Shown here: piece by piece, positions 6,753 through 7,740 of the stretch | How the letters are laid out: every line of letters starts with the position of its first letter | Numbering within the stretch: the first letter of the stretch is position 1 | Assembly (NCBI GenBank): GCA_964614855.1 | Contig: CAZTMX010000134.1 | Location: forward strand, 1-7,740 | From: CAWJHE01 sp964614855 | GTDB lineage: Bacteria > Chloroflexota > Anaerolineae > Anaerolineales > UBA4823 | Length of the DNA stretch: 7,740 nt | Reading direction: 5' to 3' | Program-made: the position numbers and the translations under genes | Notes under the pieces: model-generated | What the model saw: only the letters and a program-made list of their open reading frames with translations | Told to the model about the DNA's origin: nothing | Databases searched by the model: none

Positions 6753-7172
6753 TCAACCGGTTTTCACATTGGAGCGGATATCTTGAATGATTTGTTCTGT
6801 TGATGTGCCTGGGCCGTAAACGCCCTTCACACCCAGGTCAATTAATTGGGGTACATCTTCATCCGGGACAATACCTCCCAGGAATACGCATACATTTTCT
6901 TGCCCGTTTGCTTTCAGAAGCTGCATAACTCTCGGCACCAAAGCCATGTGCGCGCCTGAAAGGATCGATAGACCCACAGCATCCACATCTTCTTGCAATG
7001 CGCCTTCCGCAATCATTTCCGGCGTCTGGCGCAAACCCGTATAGATCACTTCCATACCTGCATCGCGCAGCGCTCGCGCAACAACTTTTGCCCCCCGGTC
7101 GTGCCCATCCAGACCCGGTTTTGCCACCAGCACACGGATTTTCTTCTCGCTATCTATCGTTTTTTCAACCAT
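6753..7172 (-). CDS. Cobalamin-binding subunit of a methylmalonyl-CoA mutase-type enzyme
   Basis: A 139-residue stand-alone B12-binding domain, equivalent to the C-terminal domain of methylmalonyl-CoA mutase (about 130 residues). It binds adenosylcobalamin base-off/His-on. The DxHxxG motif is D22-G-H24-D-R-G27 within KPGLDGHDRGAK, with His24 as the axial cobalt ligand. Supporting loops are S69-I-L-S-G73 and G99-G-I-V-P-D (FLGGIVPDED). The C-terminus runs GVYGPGTSTEQIIQDIR. In two-component mutases this subunit pairs with a separate catalytic subunit that is not in the window. Methylmalonyl-CoA, isobutyryl-CoA, 2-hydroxyisobutyryl-CoA and ethylmalonyl-CoA mutases share this domain, so the substrate is open. 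The ATG has GGAAGGA four bases upstream. It is the first gene of the leftward cluster and is followed by meaB. Confidence 0.93.
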   Translation of the reverse strand: MVEKTIDSEKKIRVLVAKPGLDGHDRGAKVVARALRDAGMEVIYTGLRQTPEMIAEGALQEDVDAVGLSILSGAHMALVPRVMQLLKANGQENVCVFLGGIVPDEDVPQLIDLGVKGVYGPGTSTEQIIQDIRSNVKTG

Positions 7173-7210
7173 AGTGTCCTTCCATCGGGATAAATATACT
7201 GCTGTCCGTG

Positions 7211-7216
7211 ATTATA
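7211..7216 (-). promoter_or_regulatory. Predicted -10 box of the leftward operon promoter
   Basis: A perfect TATAAT is read on the minus strand, 38 bases upstream of the ATG of the B12-subunit gene, which implies a leader of roughly 30 nt. No recognisable -35 box lies 16-18 bases further upstream; that zone is occupied by the oppositely oriented TATAAT. Confidence 0.55.
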
Positions 7217-7235
7217 CTCCATTGGCTATTCAAGG

Positions 7236-7241
7236 TATAAT
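7236..7241 (+). promoter_or_regulatory. Predicted -10 box of the lipoprotein gene
   Basis: A perfect TATAAT is read on the plus strand, 41 bases before the ATG at 7283, implying a leader of about 35 nt. The expected -35 zone (about 7213-7218) has no TTGACA and is occupied by the leftward -10 box instead. Confidence 0.55.
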
Positions 7242-7270
7242 CAAAGCAAAGCCAAAACGATGAGATGACC

Positions 7271-7275
7271 AGGAG
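7271..7275 (+). promoter_or_regulatory. Ribosome binding site of the lipoprotein gene
   Basis: AGGAG lies seven bases before the ATG at 7283. It is a good Shine-Dalgarno match and supports this start and strand. Confidence 0.75.
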
Positions 7276-7282
7276 AAATCTG

Positions 7283-7740
7283 ATGAACTGTCATGGATTT
7301 GCTTCCCTTTTTCACTTTTCTCGAAGATCCCTCTTCTTGGGGCTCACATTGGTCATGACGATTGCCCTGGTTGGCTGTAACATGCCGCAAAGCACTCCCC
7401 CCATCAGGTCGATGGATCAGCCTGTGATTGTAAGCGAGCAGCCGCTCTCCGAAACCACAGGACCCGCCTCCACGCCCCAGAGTACAACAACCGTTGAACC
7501 AGAAGCTGTAGATGGCTCCCAACCCCAGGACGCCAACCAGGTAGCCCTGCCGCAAGTGGACCATGCCAATCCGGGCAGCCAGGTGGCCCTGCCGCAGGTG
7601 GACAATGCCAATTCGGGCAGCCAGGTTGCCCTGCCCCAGGTGGATAATGCCAATCCGGGCAGCCAGGTAGCCCTGCCCCAGGTGGATAACGCTGATGCGA
7701 GCAGCCAGGTAGCCCTGCCCCAGGTGGATAACGCCGGTAC
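7283..7740 (+). CDS. Lipoprotein with 14-residue tandem repeats, truncated by the window edge
   Basis: An open frame of 152 codons plus two bases that has no stop before the end of the window. The N-terminus is a lipoprotein signal: residues 13-19 read SRRSLFL, then a hydrophobic stretch GLTLVMTIA and the lipobox LVGC with the acylated Cys32. The twin arginine with SRRxxFL spacing resembles a Tat motif, although Sec export is equally possible. Residues 33-85 form a Pro/Ser/Thr/Gln/Glu-rich linker. From residue 86 the protein is built of repeats of QVALPQVDNANPGS. Export and anchoring on the outer face of the membrane are well supported. The function of the missing C-terminal part is unknown, and I recognise no family. 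The gene is divergent from the B12-subunit operon. Synonymous differences among repeats argue that this, not the opposite-strand frame, is the real gene. Confidence 0.85.
   Translation, partial: MNCHGFASLFHFSRRSLFLGLTLVMTIALVGCNMPQSTPPIRSMDQPVIVSEQPLSETTGPASTPQSTTTVEPEAVDGSQPQDANQVALPQVDHANPGSQVALPQVDNANSGSQVALPQVDNANPGSQVALPQVDNADASSQVALPQVDNAG
7538..7740 (+). repeat. 42-bp tandem repeats, four complete units plus a partial fifth
   Basis: Units begin at 7538, 7580, 7622, 7664 and 7706, each opening CAG GTx GCC CTG CC. Spacing is exactly 42 bp and in phase with the lipoprotein frame. The last copy is cut after 35 bases by the window edge, so the array may continue. Translated units are QVALPQVDHANPGS, QVALPQVDNANSGS, QVALPQVDNANPGS, QVALPQVDNADASS and QVALPQVDNAGT. 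Units 4 and 5 share their first 29 bases exactly. Confidence 0.95.

Larger units (their letters stand above)
7209..7243. repeat. 9-bp perfect inverted repeat spanning the divergent promoter region
   Basis: TGATTATAC (7209-7217) and GTATAATCA (7235-7243) are exact inverted copies separated by 17 bases, in the middle of the 110-bp divergent intergenic region. Each arm contains a TATAAT box that reads outward. The element could act purely as a pair of -10 boxes, as a binding site for a dimeric regulator, or both. Confidence 0.8.

Noticed and set aside
6751..6756. Perfect TTGACA on the minus strand at the start of meaB, as a -35 box
   Set aside because: No -10-like hexamer lies 16-18 bases downstream; the bases there are CGTCTC. 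It is probably chance.
5700..6800. Frequent CCAGGAT/CCAGG words as a possible repeat family or uptake signal
   Set aside because: They fall in coding sequence and are explained by ATC-CTG-G and CTG-GAT codon pairs; spacing and flanks are irregular.
7241..7653. Minus-strand open frames opposite the lipoprotein (repeats of ATWLPxLALSTCGR type)
   Set aside because: They are the antisense of the 42-bp repeats. The plus frame has an RBS, a signal peptide and synonymous variation in its core, so it is the real gene.

Overview
This window looks like a scaffold piece from a bacterial genome, probably metagenome-assembled because it contains a run of exactly 100 N. The protein set and moderate GC content recall Chloroflexota (Anaerolineae). 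That placement is an impression from protein flavour, not a computed result.

Layout. Seven genes run leftward on the minus strand from about 7172 to 29, closely spaced or overlapping. In transcription order they are: a stand-alone cobalamin-binding subunit of a methylmalonyl-CoA-mutase-type enzyme; the MeaB/ArgK GTPase that services such mutases; a RimJ/RimL-like GNAT acetyltransferase; formamidopyrimidine-DNA glycosylase (mutM); histidine ammonia-lyase (hutH); a YgiQ-family radical SAM protein cut by the N gap; and a THUMP-domain RNA guanine-N2 methyltransferase of the RlmL/YpsC family. The junctions are 3-nt overlap (or 11-nt gap, depending on the meaB start), 3-nt overlap, 11 nt, 31 nt, 39 nt and 1-nt overlap. 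This fits one operon of functionally mixed genes, possibly with an internal promoter before ygiQ.

On the plus strand a divergent gene starts at 7283 and runs off the right edge. It encodes a lipoprotein with an LVGC lipobox, a low-complexity linker and then 14-residue tandem repeats (42 bp each, four complete plus one partial). I recognise no family for it. The 110-bp divergent intergenic region carries a perfect 9-bp inverted repeat. Each of its arms contains a TATAAT box reading outward, so it looks like a symmetric, face-overlapping divergent promoter.

How the genes relate. The B12 subunit and MeaB clearly work together in acyl-CoA carbon-skeleton rearrangement, but the mutase large subunit is not in the window. 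HutH makes urocanate from histidine, but no other hut gene is here. MutM, the RNA methyltransferase and YgiQ look like housekeeping passengers. I see no tRNA, rRNA, CRISPR array, insertion sequence or phage gene. Most of the window is ordinary. The repeat lipoprotein and its symmetric promoter are the least explained parts.
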